From Nocardia carnea (GTDB lineage Bacteria; Actinomycetota; Actinomycetes; Mycobacteriales; Mycobacteriaceae): DNA of 64,000 nt. Every line of letters starts with the position of its first letter. Position 1 is the first letter of the stretch. The DNA lies in the NCBI RefSeq assembly GCF_029868325.1, contig NZ_JARWNW010000273.1, forward strand, positions 1 to 64,000. Reading direction: 5' to 3'. Shown here one piece after another: positions 27,559 to 35,624 of this stretch. Position numbers and translations under genes: made by a program. A model generated the notes under the pieces. The model was not told where the DNA came from, did no database searches, and worked only from the letters and a program-made list of their open reading frames with translations.

Positions 27559-27579
27559 TGTGGATAAACCTGTGGATAA
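27559..27579. promoter_or_regulatory. Two tandem DnaA boxes between crgA and the PH-domain gene
   Basis: TGTGGATAA occurs at 27559-27567 and again at 27571-27579, 12 bases apart in the same orientation. Both match the actinobacterial DnaA box exactly. They lie in the 82-base spacer just upstream of the PH-domain gene, over 22 kb from oriC. Confidence 0.7.
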
Positions 27580-27606
27580 CTCTCGAGACGGATTGGGGAA
27601 CACCGC

Positions 27607-28068
27607 GTGCAGCCCGAGAGCACACAACCACGCCTGGCCTGGTCGACCCCGCTGCCCGCGCTGGTCGCGGTCGCGATCGGGGGTGTGGTTCTCGCGGTCG
27701 CGGCGCTACTGACCGTCGAGGTGCCCGGTAAATTCCTGCTCGGTGTCGCCGCCCTGGTGCTCCTGGCCCTGGCCGTACTGGGTATCCGGCAGCGACCGCG
27801 GTTGTCGGTTGTCCCGGGTGAGCAGCCGCGGCTGGTCGTGCGCGGTCTCACCGGCGCGACCGAATACACGCGGGACCGGATAATGCGGGCACGGATCGTG
27901 GGGTACCGCCGCCTCGGCCGCAAATCGCCCATGCTGGAAATCGATGTCGACCATCTGGGCACCGAGCGATTGCTGATCTTCGGCCGGTGGGATCTGGGGA
28001 CCAGCCCGGAAGATGTCTACGAAACACTGCGTTCGGAACTGCGCCTGCGCGGCGAATCGGCCCGCTGA
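27607..28068 (+). CDS. PH domain-containing membrane protein
   Basis: 153 residues from a GTG preceded by GGGGAA. Two membrane segments (LPALVAVAIGGVVLAVAALL and FLLGVAALVLLALAVLG) are followed by a small cytoplasmic PH-like beta domain (RPRLSVVPGEQPRLVVRGL to YETLRSELRLRG). It corresponds in position and layout to Rv0010c. Function is unknown. Two perfect DnaA boxes lie 27-48 bases before the start codon, and a parS-like site lies 35 bases after the stop. Confidence 0.88.
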   Translation: MQPESTQPRLAWSTPLPALVAVAIGGVVLAVAALLTVEVPGKFLLGVAALVLLALAVLGIRQRPRLSVVPGEQPRLVVRGLTGATEYTRDRIMRARIVGYRRLGRKSPMLEIDVDHLGTERLLIFGRWDLGTSPEDVYETLRSELRLRGESAR

Positions 28069-28103
28069 ACCACTCCGGCCCTGCTGATTTCCATCCTGGT
28101 AGA

Positions 28104-28119
28104 TGTTTCACGTAAAACA
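28104..28119. promoter_or_regulatory. parS-like site distant from parAB
   Basis: TGTTTCACGTAAAACA matches the consensus TGTTTCACGTGAAACA at 15 of 16 positions. It lies in the convergent gap between the PH-domain and rhomboid genes, about 29 kb from the parAB cluster; ParB sites in other bacteria are likewise scattered around the origin. Confidence 0.7.
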
Positions 28120-28185
28120 TCCAAGCCAGTCTTCGTCGAGCCAGTGGCAGGCCCTGTCCCGGGCACCGACCGATAGCGCCGTGGA

Positions 28186-29154
28186 TCAGCGCAGCGACGC
28201 CGTCGCGACTCCGATCACCGCCAATGCCGCCACCGCCACAACCACGAGGGCGATCACACCGATCGACCGAGCCTGTTCCGGAGTCCGAGCCCGCAGCCAT
28301 TCGGGCAGAAACATCACACCCAGCGTCGCGAGCGTGCCCGCGGCCAGCCCACCGAGATGTCCCGCCAGCGAGATACCGGGCAGCGAGAAACTGATGAACA
28401 CATTGATCCCGATCACGATCAGGATGCTGTTCGGACTCTGCCGCAGCCGGATGAGTATCACCGCGATGGCTCCGAACAGTCCGTAGACAGCCCCGGAGGC
28501 GCCGGCGGTCAGGCTGTCCTGCGCGAGCAGCATCACCGCGGCCGATCCACCGAGCAACGAGATCGAATACACCGCGAGGTAGCGCACCCGGCCCAGGACC
28601 AGTTCGACATCCCGTCCCAGGACGTAGAGCGTGAACATGTTCACCAACAGATGGATCAGGCCGAAGTGCAGGAAGCCCGAGCCGAGCACGCGGAACCATT
28701 CCCCGGCGGCAACCGCCGGCGGATACATGACCCAGTTGACGAACAGGGCCGATCCCTGCTCATTGGCCGTCAGGCTGCGCGACTGTGCCGCGGTGATCGC
28801 GTACACCACGACGTTGAGCGCGATCAGCGCATAGGTGACGAACGGCGTCGCCGAGCGGGTGGCCACCGCTCCCGACGCGGTGCGGACCTTGCGTGTACTG
28901 CGCTGATCGGCGCGGACACAGTCGACACAATGCTGACCGACCGACGCGGGACGCAGGCACTCCGGGCAGGCCGGGCGGCCGCAGCGAGTGCAGGCCAGAC
29001 CGGTGGGGCGGTCGGTATGCCGCACGCATACCTGTGCCGGTGGCGAGGGTGGCTGCGGGTTCACCGGAAATCCCGGTCCGAGGACGGCTGAAGGGTCCGG
29101 CCGAGTACTTCCGGCCCGGTACGACGTGTCGCGCTCACCTACCCATCGTGCCAT
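28186..29154 (-). CDS. Rhomboid family intramembrane serine protease with N-terminal zinc-binding domain
   Basis: 322 residues. After a Pro-rich N-terminus comes a Cys/His cluster, CVRHTDRPTGLACTRCGRPACPEC and further CVDC, a B-box-like zinc finger typical of actinobacterial rhomboids. Six or more membrane helices follow. HFGLIHLLVNM contains the oxyanion-region residues, GASGAVYG holds the catalytic Ser, and the His is in SLAGHLGGLAAG. Rhomboids cleave membrane proteins within or near the bilayer; the substrate is unknown. The start ATG (MARWVGERD) has AAAGGGG upstream on the minus strand. An ATG 35 codons further upstream is less likely. Confidence 0.92.
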   Translation of the reverse strand: MARWVGERDTSYRAGSTRPDPSAVLGPGFPVNPQPPSPPAQVCVRHTDRPTGLACTRCGRPACPECLRPASVGQHCVDCVRADQRSTRKVRTASGAVATRSATPFVTYALIALNVVVYAITAAQSRSLTANEQGSALFVNWVMYPPAVAAGEWFRVLGSGFLHFGLIHLLVNMFTLYVLGRDVELVLGRVRYLAVYSISLLGGSAAVMLLAQDSLTAGASGAVYGLFGAIAVILIRLRQSPNSILIVIGINVFISFSLPGISLAGHLGGLAAGTLATLGVMFLPEWLRARTPEQARSIGVIALVVVAVAALAVIGVATASLR

Positions 29155-29257
29155 GTGCCCCTTTTGTCCGGTGCCTACCGCCGAGCTCACGCCGACGCCG
29201 GCCGGCCCGTTGACCTGCCGGTCTGCACGGCAGGCGCGGCTGTGCCAGAGTTGAGCC

Positions 29258-29470
29258 ATGAGCTCGAACCCACTGCGTCCGTCCGGTCGTTCGCGCTATC
29301 GGCTGCTCGCCGCCGCCGCGGTAGCCGCGGCAGGCGGTACCGCATGGCTGGTGCGCGCCAAACGCCCGCAGCCGCCCGAGCCGGCTCCTGCTCCGCCGCG
29401 TATCGGCCAGACCCGTACCGGCGCCGCAGCGGCCACCACGAACGGTGCCACCGCGACCCCGGAGAGCTGA
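29258..29470 (+). CDS. Small hypothetical protein with a hydrophobic N-terminal segment
   Basis: 70 residues. A basic start (MSSNPLRPSGRSRYR) is followed by a short hydrophobic segment (LLAAAAVAAAGGTAWLV) and a Pro/Ala/Thr-rich tail. This could be a single-pass membrane protein with the tail outside, or a secreted peptide. No family is recognised. It is divergent from the rhomboid gene (104 bases) and convergent with the exporter permease, filling the gap exactly, which weakly supports it as real. The ribosome-binding site is poor (GAGTTGAG). Confidence 0.5.
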   Translation: MSSNPLRPSGRSRYRLLAAAAVAAAGGTAWLVRAKRPQPPEPAPAPPRIGQTRTGAAAATTNGATATPES

Positions 29471-29479
29471 ACCGCGCCG

Positions 29480-30337
29480 TCAGCGGCTGACGGTCTTGCG
29501 GTACTGCCGCAGCGCGAGCGGGACGAAAACCGCGAGGATGATCACGACCCAGATCAGGGTCGTCGCCACCGGATGCTGCAGCGACCACGCGTTCGACTCG
29601 TCGACCACCGGCGAGGAGTTACCGAACAGGTCGCGGGTGGCCTGGGCCAGCGCCGATACCGGATTCCATTCGGCGAAGATCCGCAGCGGTGCCGGCAGAT
29701 CCTGCAGCGGTACGAAGGTGTTGGCGAGGAAGGTGAGCGGGAAGATCACCATGAAGCTCGCGTTGTTGAACACCTCGGGCGTGTGCACCAGGAGGCCGAC
29801 CACGGCCATGATCCACGAGATCGCGTACGCGAAAAGCAGCAGGAGCGCATAGGCCAGTACGGCGTCCAGTAGCGATCCGCGGATGCGCCAGCCGACCACC
29901 AGGCCGGTCAGCGACATGACCACCAGGCTCACCACATTGATCACCACATCGCTGACGGTGCGCCCGATCAGCACTGACGACGGTGCCATCGGCAACGAGC
30001 GGAACCGGTCGATGATGCCTTTCTGCATATCCTCGGCAAGGCTGAGACCGGTGAACGTGGATCCGAACACCACGGTCTGCACGAAGATGCCCGCGATGAG
30101 GAATTCCCGGTAGCCGCCCTCGAGGCCCGGAACTTTGATCGCGGTACCGAAGATATAGGCGAACAACAGGACGAACATGATCGGCGAGAGCGTGCTGAAG
30201 ATCAGCACATCGGGCACTCGCTTTATCTTGATCACATTGCGCTTGGTAACGGTCAGGCTGTCGCTGACCACCATGGACAGTCGCTCACCCATACCGAGTG
30301 ATTCCGCCGGAGCGCCGGCCGTTGCCACCGCGGTCAT
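29480..30337 (-). CDS. ABC-2 type exporter permease (DrrB-like)
   Basis: 285 residues with six membrane segments typical of ABC-2 permeases of the daunorubicin-resistance type. The family stretch near the middle reads IDRFRSLPMAPSSVLIGRT, and LANTFVPLQDLPAPLRIFAEWNPVSA lies near the C-terminus. It pairs with the ATPase encoded immediately upstream, overlapping as ATGA. Such pairs export drugs or lipids; in mycobacteria DrrABC moves surface lipids. No biosynthetic gene beside it tells which substrate applies here. Confidence 0.92.
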   Translation of the reverse strand: MTAVATAGAPAESLGMGERLSMVVSDSLTVTKRNVIKIKRVPDVLIFSTLSPIMFVLLFAYIFGTAIKVPGLEGGYREFLIAGIFVQTVVFGSTFTGLSLAEDMQKGIIDRFRSLPMAPSSVLIGRTVSDVVINVVSLVVMSLTGLVVGWRIRGSLLDAVLAYALLLLFAYAISWIMAVVGLLVHTPEVFNNASFMVIFPLTFLANTFVPLQDLPAPLRIFAEWNPVSALAQATRDLFGNSSPVVDESNAWSLQHPVATTLIWVVIILAVFVPLALRQYRKTVSR

Positions 30338-31398
30338 CTGGTTTTTCCTTCCATGACTTCGAGTTCACCGGTATCCCGCGATATGCCTGGCGCCGAGCTC
30401 GAGGAGCCGAGGTCGTCTTTCCGGTCGCCGGATTCCGCATCCGTCTCGCTCGGCTCGCCGGCCTCGTGACCGGTGAGTGAGAGGAAGACATCGTCGAGCG
30501 AAGGGCGGCGCAATCCGACATCCTGGATCCTCACCCCCTGCTCGGTGAGCCTGCCGATGGCGGCCACCAGCGCCTGCGACCCGTCACTGACCGGCACCAC
30601 CACGCGTCGCAGGCCCGGCTCGATGTGGATATCCCCGTCGGCCAGCGGACTCAAAGCCTGCTGGGCGACCGCGAGATTGTCGATATGGTCGACCGTCAGT
30701 TCGATCCGGTCGCCGCCGACCATGCTCTTCAATTCATCCGCCGTACCGCGGGCGATCACCTGACCGCGGTCGATCACCGCGATGGCATCGGCCAGCCGGT
30801 CGGCCTCCTCCATGTACTGGGTGGTCAGCAACAGCGTGGTGCCGGCGGCGACCAATTCCTCGATGACATCCCACAGATCCAGTCGGGCCCGCGGATCGAG
30901 GCCCGTGGTCGGTTCGTCGAGGAACAGCACCGGCGGGTTGGCGACCAGGGCACCGGCCAGGTCCAGTCGCCGGCGCATACCCCCGGAGTAGCCGCGCACC
31001 GGCCGATCGGCGGCCTCGCTGAGCCGGAATCGTTCCAGCAGTTCACGGGCGCGTTCCTTACTGCGCCGCGTACCCATGTGATAGAGCCGCCCGACCATTT
31101 CGAGGTTTTCGAAACCGGTCAGATACTCGTCGACGGCCGCGTACTGACCCGACGCGCCGATCCGGGAGCGCAGTGCCCGCGGCTGGGCGAGTACATCGAT
31201 CCCGGCCACCGTCGCCCGTCCGGCGTCGGGCACGAGCAGGGTGGTGAGTACCCGGACGGTGGTGGTCTTCCCGGCGCCGTTGGGCCCCAGCAGAGCGGTC
31301 ACCGTACCTTCGGGCACCGTCAGGTCGAGGCCGTCCAGGGCGCGGACCTGGGGCCCGTAGTGTTTGACGAGACCCTCGGCGACGATTGCGTCGGGCAT
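30334..31398 (-). CDS. ABC exporter ATP-binding protein (DrrA-like)
   Basis: 354 residues from the ATG (MPDAIVAEGLVKHYG) with AGGAG upstream. The nucleotide-binding domain has Walker A GPNGAGKTT (~40), Q-loop GQYAAVDEYLTG, signature YSGGMRRRLDLAGAL (~140), Walker B LFLDEPTTGLD and H-loop-position Gln in LTTQYMEEAD. A DrrA-type C-terminal regulatory region follows (GLRRPSLDDVFLSLTGHEA) with a charged tail of about 50 residues. It is the first gene of a two-gene exporter operon. The gene could be opened further upstream, but that part lacks homology. Confidence 0.93.
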   Translation of the reverse strand: MPDAIVAEGLVKHYGPQVRALDGLDLTVPEGTVTALLGPNGAGKTTTVRVLTTLLVPDAGRATVAGIDVLAQPRALRSRIGASGQYAAVDEYLTGFENLEMVGRLYHMGTRRSKERARELLERFRLSEAADRPVRGYSGGMRRRLDLAGALVANPPVLFLDEPTTGLDPRARLDLWDVIEELVAAGTTLLLTTQYMEEADRLADAIAVIDRGQVIARGTADELKSMVGGDRIELTVDHIDNLAVAQQALSPLADGDIHIEPGLRRVVVPVSDGSQALVAAIGRLTEQGVRIQDVGLRRPSLDDVFLSLTGHEAGEPSETDAESGDRKDDLGSSSSAPGISRDTGELEVMEGKTR

Positions 31399-32030
31399 GA
31401 TTCTCCTGATTCGAGTGATTATGCGGAGCGAAGTCGGTATATCGCCGATGGCGGCAGCGGGCCATCGACCGGAGCGCATGCCGCGAACGGCCGTATATCG
31501 GGCCAGTATTGTCGCGGTCGGCGGGGTTTTCATCCGATTTATCCGGTTGCCCGGTGGCGCCCGAGGTCCGGTGATGTCCGGACCCGAATCGGCGGTGCCC
31601 ACACAGAAAGAGGGCCGCACCCCGGCCCGACTGTGCTCGGGGTAGCCGGTACGGGGTGCGACCGGTTTCTATACTCGTCGCGCCGGTCGGCCCGGTCGTG
31701 CGTAGCGGACTACCCGATTCGGCGGGCAGCGGTACTCGGATCCGCGCGGCGCCGGCGAAGCAGTGGGGGTGTCGAGGGTCACGGCCGGCAGTCACAGCCG
31801 CATAGTGACATCGACCTCCGACAAGTCCGGCGACTCCGGCGGTCGCGCCACGGCAGGCGGCCGGCCGGATCGGTTGGTCGCCCGGCACTGCCGTGGCCAC
31901 CGCAAAGCACTGCACAGCAGCACTTTCGGCAACTTCCGGTGTACCGCGCCACGATCCGCGGGGGCGCCACATCACCGCCGCTGGGAAGCTTGTGATCTGC
32001 ACCAAAAAAAGTCGGAAACTACTAGGCCTC
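31399..32030. other. Intergenic region with no supported gene
   Basis: About 630 bases between the exporter operon and the 6C RNA. All frames seen are unsupported by codon pattern or a ribosome-binding site. The exporter promoter should lie in its left part, reading leftward; I see no clear -10/-35 pair. Confidence 0.45.
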
Positions 32031-32057
32031 TTGTACGCGCAAAGGTGGATCATCGCG

Positions 32058-32063
32058 TAGGAT
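32058..32063 (+). promoter_or_regulatory. -10 box of the 6C RNA
   Basis: TAGGAT lies 7 bases before the first stem of the 6C RNA, the position expected for its promoter. TTGTAC at 32031-32036 is a possible -35 but the 21-base spacer is long. Confidence 0.55.
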
Positions 32064-32070
32064 CGAACGC

Positions 32071-32139
32071 GTCGGCCCCTCCCCCCCGGGCCGACCATAC
32101 GCGGGCCTCGGCTAACTCCCCCCCTTCGCCGAGGCCCGC
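32071..32139 (+). ncRNA. 6C RNA (B11-type small RNA)
   Basis: Two adjacent hairpins have C-rich loops, the defining structure of the actinobacterial 6C RNA. Hairpin 1 is GTCGGCCC (32071-32078) with GGGCCGAC (32088-32095), and its loop has a run of seven C. Hairpin 2 is GCGGGCCTCGGC (32101-32112) with GCCGAGGCCCGC (32128-32139), and its loop again has seven C in a row. In mycobacteria this RNA (B11, ncRv13660c) pairs through its C-rich loops with G-rich ribosome-binding sites and affects growth and virulence genes. A TAGGAT -10 box is placed correctly. The orientation is inferred from that box. Confidence 0.88.
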
Positions 32140-32308
32140 TCTCATGTCCGGACCCGTGGCCATACCGCGTGACGGGGGCTTCCGGAAAGAATCCGCTTCC
32201 CGCCGCACGCTCCCGTGCGCATCCCCGCATCCGCCCGCGCCGCAATGGTGAGAGATTTGGAGTATCATCGTCTCATCAGATCGATGCAGTAGATCAAGGG
32301 AGATCCGC

Positions 32309-33220
32309 ATGACCGCGTCCGTAGACGTCGCAGCCATCGACACCCACACTCCGGTCGAGCGCCGGCCATTCGGTCCCGGCACCCGAACCTGGGAAGAAGT
32401 CGGACTGATCACCTTTTCGCTGACCGCGGGCTCGGCCTTCCTGTTGCAGACCATGGAGCCCTCGATCTCCGCGGTGGTCGATGCTCACTCCACCTTCCGC
32501 ACCGACCCCATCGGCCGCGCTCTGCGCAGCCTGTCCGCGGTGATGATGTGGACCTACGGTGGCGAGGAATCACTCGGCGAAACCGACCGGTTGCGCAAAA
32601 TGCACGCCACTCTCAACACCACCGACGCCGACGGGAAACGGCACACCGCCCTGTCCAGCGGCCCCTGGGCCTGGGTACTGCACACCGGCACCTTCGCCTT
32701 TGCCGAGAACGCCGAATACTTTGCGAAACGGCCGCTGACCACCGCGGAGAAGGAAGACTACTACCGCGAGACACTGCAGCTGATGCGGAACTTCTATGTA
32801 CCGCCCAAGGAGCTGCCCGCGTCCTATGCCGACTTCGAGAAGTTCTTCGCGGAGCAGGTGGAAAACCATCTGGAAGCCACTCAGACCGCGAAGGACTACC
32901 TGAAGGTCATCCGGACGATCGCCCCGCCCACTCAGCTGCCGCGCGCTCTGCATCCGCTGTGGCGTGCGGTGACCGGGCCGTTCGGCCGGATGCAGCACTT
33001 CGTCACCGTCGGCACCACCCCTGAAGCGGCACGGCGAAAACTGGGACTCACCTGGACCGAATCCGATGAGCGCAAACTGCGGGTCCTGGGCTGGTTCGTC
33101 GCCCGGCTGGTCCCGTTGCTGCCGGAACGGTTGCGCTATTTCCCGATCGCCTATGAAGCCCGCAAACTCGAACGCGATAAGGCCCGGCTGCGCAAGGTCA
33201 TCGATATCCGGCCGCTCTGA
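32309..33220 (+). CDS. Oxygenase MpaB family protein (DUF2236)
   Basis: 303 residues. DUF2236 proteins, including rubber oxygenase Lcp and fungal MpaB, are helical heme-b or related oxygenases. Conserved stretches visible are FGPGTRTWEEVG near the N-terminus, RALRSLSAVMMWTYGG, DRLRKMHATLNTTD (with the K/H pair), GPWAWVLHTGTFAF, and YFPIAYEARKLER near the end. AAGGGAGA precedes the ATG by a good distance. Substrate unknown. It is monocistronic: 6C RNA upstream and a hairpin terminator downstream. A second DUF2236 gene of a different subgroup lies at 37283-38560. Confidence 0.88.
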   Translation: MTASVDVAAIDTHTPVERRPFGPGTRTWEEVGLITFSLTAGSAFLLQTMEPSISAVVDAHSTFRTDPIGRALRSLSAVMMWTYGGEESLGETDRLRKMHATLNTTDADGKRHTALSSGPWAWVLHTGTFAFAENAEYFAKRPLTTAEKEDYYRETLQLMRNFYVPPKELPASYADFEKFFAEQVENHLEATQTAKDYLKVIRTIAPPTQLPRALHPLWRAVTGPFGRMQHFVTVGTTPEAARRKLGLTWTESDERKLRVLGWFVARLVPLLPERLRYFPIAYEARKLERDKARLRKVIDIRPL

Positions 33221-33233
33221 TCGACCGGCGAAC

Positions 33234-33264
33234 GGCCCCCGGAGGAGAACCTCGTCCGGGGGCC
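33234..33264 (+). terminator. Terminator after the DUF2236 gene
   Basis: GGCCCCCGGA (33234-33243) pairs with TCCGGGGGCC (33255-33264), a perfect 10-bp stem with an 11-base loop, followed by TTC. Confidence 0.8.
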
Positions 33265-33317
33265 TTCATCTGCATCGATACACTTCGGACGAGCCGAGTT
33301 CGACAGGAGTACCGACC

Positions 33318-33830
33318 GTGACCAGCAGTACGACCACACTTCCCGACTACGAACAAGTGGTCCGGCTGCCGCGTGAACTCGGCCCGATCACCGTCCCCGA
33401 AAGCTTCCGGGACGAGAACGACCATATGAACATCAGGCACTACTTCGACCTGTGCGTCGAAGCCGGTGGGCAGGTTTTCGACCGCATCGGGATCACCGAC
33501 GAATACCGCGCGAGCCGCGGCACCGGATTCTTCACCGCCGAGCATCACATCCGCTACTACGCCGAAACCCGCATCGGTGAGGAGATTTCGGTCTACGTGC
33601 GGGGCGTGGATCGATCCGAGAAGGTGGTGCATGTGGTCGCCATGCTGGTGAACGACACCACCCGGCGCCTCAGCTGCACACTCGAGATCACCGCGATCCA
33701 TGTGGATCTGCGCACTCGGGCGGCCACATCGTTCGCGGCCGATATTGCCGCCGCCATCGATCGTGAACTCGCAGCCGATGTGGCGGATTGGCCCGTTCCG
33801 GTCTGCGGTGCCATGGGGATACGCCGCTGA
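33318..33830 (+). CDS. Thioesterase family protein (hotdog fold)
   Basis: 170 residues from a GTG with AGGAG nine bases upstream. The motif VPESFRDENDHMNIRHYFDLCVEAG resembles 4-hydroxybenzoyl-CoA-thioesterase-like hotdog proteins (Asp/Glu-x-N-D-H-M-N). FFTAEHHIRYYAETRIGEEI and the C-terminal ADIAAAIDRELAA also fit the acyl-CoA thioesterase group. It likely hydrolyses an acyl-CoA in the cytoplasm; the acyl group is unknown. It lies alone, behind the DUF2236 terminator and convergent with a cold-shock gene 16 bases away. Confidence 0.85.
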   Translation: MTSSTTTLPDYEQVVRLPRELGPITVPESFRDENDHMNIRHYFDLCVEAGGQVFDRIGITDEYRASRGTGFFTAEHHIRYYAETRIGEEISVYVRGVDRSEKVVHVVAMLVNDTTRRLSCTLEITAIHVDLRTRAATSFAADIAAAIDRELAADVADWPVPVCGAMGIRR

Positions 33831-33846
33831 GCGCGAGCCGGCGAGA

Positions 33847-34134
33847 TCAAGCCGGTTCGGCTCCGACAGCGGGATCGGACCGGCCGGCCGCCGGGCGAAC
33901 CGTCACCGCTTCATGGCCGCGGGGCCGGGCCGTGCTGACGAACATCACCGGTTGCCCGGCGTGCAAAGTCCGGTAGCCGTCGGTTTCGATGCACCGGTAC
34001 TCCACGAAGACCTGTTCGGTCCCGTCGTCGGGCTTGATATAGCCGAACCCTTTCTCGGAGTCGAACCAGAAGACTCTCCCCCGTCTCCAATCCGATCGGT
34101 CGATGCCGGGCGCGGCAGACTCCGAAGGGGTCAT
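33847..34134 (-). CDS. Cold-shock domain protein
   Basis: 95 residues. A single OB-fold cold-shock domain (~17-80) begins RGRVFWFDSEKGFGYIKPDDG, here given only as RNP1 KGFGYIKP, with RNP2 as VFVEY instead of the usual VFVHF. It binds single-stranded nucleic acids. An N-terminal extension (MTPSESAAPGIDRSDW) and an acidic/Ala tail flank the domain, so it is longer than CspA (~67). The ATG choice gives GGAGAAG upstream; longer frames to 34254 cross the divergent gene start. It is divergent from the methyltransferase. Confidence 0.85.
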   Translation of the reverse strand: MTPSESAAPGIDRSDWRRGRVFWFDSEKGFGYIKPDDGTEQVFVEYRCIETDGYRTLHAGQPVMFVSTARPRGHEAVTVRPAAGRSDPAVGAEPA

Positions 34135-34241
34135 TACCAGGTCTTCTCCACTCGTGATGTCTTGGTCGACACCATCAAACGTACGCCGAGTGCCCGTTGG
34201 CGTCACGAACGGTGTCAGCGGCACGTCGGTACGGTGCCTCT

Positions 34242-34883
34242 GTGCCAGAAGCATCCTTCCTGACCGACACCCGCGCCGGATACAACGCCATCGCAGCGGC
34301 GTACGACGAAACTTACGCCGGCGAACTCGACTCCAGCCCTTGGCAGCGGGCGATACTCGTCGCCTTCGCCGAAGTGATCGGCCCGGGCGAACCGGTTATC
34401 GATATCGGCTGTGGCCCCGGCCGGGTCACCGGTTTTCTTTCCGGCCACGGTCTGTCGATACGGGGAATCGACCTGTCCCCGGCCATGGTGGAGCTGGCCC
34501 GGCGCCACCATCCCGATATCCGATTCGATGTGGGTTCCATGACCGCGCTCGAAATGACCGACGGCTCGCTGGCGGCCGTGGTCGCCTGGTACTCCCTGAT
34601 CCATATTCCGCCTGCCGCGCGCCCCGGGGTCCTGGCCGAATTCCACCGTGTATTGCGGCCGGGCGGACGTGTGCTGCTCGGGTTCCAGGCCGGTACCGAG
34701 GTGAAGCATTACGACGAGGGATTCGGGTTTGCGGTCTCGCTGGATTTCCACCGCATTGCCCCCGAGGAGGTGGCGGCAACCGCCGAAGCCGCCGGTTTCA
34801 CCGTCGATATGCGTTTCGTCCGGGCACCCGCCGGAACCGAGCCGACCCCACAGGCAGCTCTGCTGCTGACCCGCCCGAGTTGA
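34242..34883 (+). CDS. Class I SAM-dependent methyltransferase
   Basis: 213 residues. The SAM-binding motif I is VIDIGCGPGRVTGFL (~50), followed by an acidic motif II GIDLSPAMVELARRHHPDI, then FDVGSMTALEMTDGSLAAVVAWYSLIHIPP and a final RVLRPGGRVLLGFQ. This is the type-11 methyltransferase pattern; substrate is unknown. The GTG start gives VPEASFLTDTRAGYN and lies 7 bases after TACGGT (34230-34235), so a leaderless transcript is likely. It is divergent from the cold-shock gene with about 107 bases between starts. Confidence 0.88.
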   Translation: MPEASFLTDTRAGYNAIAAAYDETYAGELDSSPWQRAILVAFAEVIGPGEPVIDIGCGPGRVTGFLSGHGLSIRGIDLSPAMVELARRHHPDIRFDVGSMTALEMTDGSLAAVVAWYSLIHIPPAARPGVLAEFHRVLRPGGRVLLGFQAGTEVKHYDEGFGFAVSLDFHRIAPEEVAATAEAAGFTVDMRFVRAPAGTEPTPQAALLLTRPS

Positions 34884-34916
34884 CGGAGGTTTCGACACTA
34901 TCGAAAGGATCTCGAG

Positions 34917-34949
34917 CCCCATCATTTCGATGCGATCGAAGTGATGGGG
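34917..34949. promoter_or_regulatory. Inverted repeat between the methyltransferase and the XRE regulator
   Basis: CCCCATCATTTCGAT (34917-34931) and ATCGAAGTGATGGGG (34935-34949) pair with one mismatch around a 3-base centre. It could terminate the methyltransferase transcript. The half-element TTTCGAT/ATCGAAA also recurs nearby (34899-34906, 34989-34994, 35013-35021), suggesting binding sites for the downstream regulator. Confidence 0.55.
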
Positions 34950-35040
34950 ACACCGAACCGCCGGCATCCGGGCACCGATCGAGTCACCTATCGAATTGAT
35001 TCTTGACGCGATCATTTCGATAGATAACCCTGGTCAGGTG

Positions 35041-35559
35041 GTGTACAAGAAGAACCCGCTCGGCCCGACAGGGGATACTGTCCGGGAGAACGTCCTCCGC
35101 TACCGCACTCTGATGAACCTGGGGTATGCCGATCTCGCGCGCAGGCTCGAGGCCCTCGGCCGGCCCATCCCGGTACTGGGGCTGTCGCGGATCGAGCGTG
35201 GCGAGCGCCGGGTCGATGTGGACGACCTGATGGCGCTCGCGGTCGCACTCGGCGTCTCCCCCACCAGTCTTCTGCTCCCCGACACCGGCGATTCGGACGA
35301 CCCTGTCACCGCCACCGGAATCGACGGCACCGCCGGGGATCTTCTCGGCTGGTTCCGCCTGCACACCCCGTCCGCGCATATCGGCAAGCCGGCCGGCCGG
35401 CGGTTCGTACGCGATGCCATCCGTTTCATCGCCGACGCCCGACCCCGGTGGGATATCGAAGGTCTCACCCTCGAGCAGCTCCCCGGGGTCGGCCATCAGG
35501 AATACGCCGCGGAGATCGCGCAGAAGGCACGACGAGCCGACGGCAACGACAGCCGCTGA
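35041..35559 (+). CDS. XRE family transcriptional regulator
   Basis: About 172 residues. The N-terminal helix-turn-helix domain (~8-75) reads VRENVLRYRTLMNLGYADLARRL, then VLGLSRIERGERRVDVDDLMALAVALGVS. The C-terminal ~90 residues carry no recognised effector domain (GWFRLHTPSAHIGKPAGRRFVRDAIRFIA). The start is uncertain: GTG 35038 or 35041 sits 9-13 bases after a GATAAC -10-like box with TTGACG upstream (35003-35008), giving a nearly leaderless transcript. An in-frame start at 34996 is inside that promoter. Repeated TTTCGAT elements upstream are plausible autoregulatory operators. Confidence 0.82.
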   Translation: MYKKNPLGPTGDTVRENVLRYRTLMNLGYADLARRLEALGRPIPVLGLSRIERGERRVDVDDLMALAVALGVSPTSLLLPDTGDSDDPVTATGIDGTAGDLLGWFRLHTPSAHIGKPAGRRFVRDAIRFIADARPRWDIEGLTLEQLPGVGHQEYAAEIAQKARRADGNDSR

Positions 35560-35624
35560 TACCCGATCTCGCAGCCGAGTACCCAGCAATCGTGGCGGGC
35601 CGAATCCGTGTACCGAGCCCGGCT

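Noticed and set aside
28104..28119. Small protein starting with MFHVKHP at 28103
   Set aside because: The frame merely translates the parS-like site and runs antisense through the rhomboid gene.
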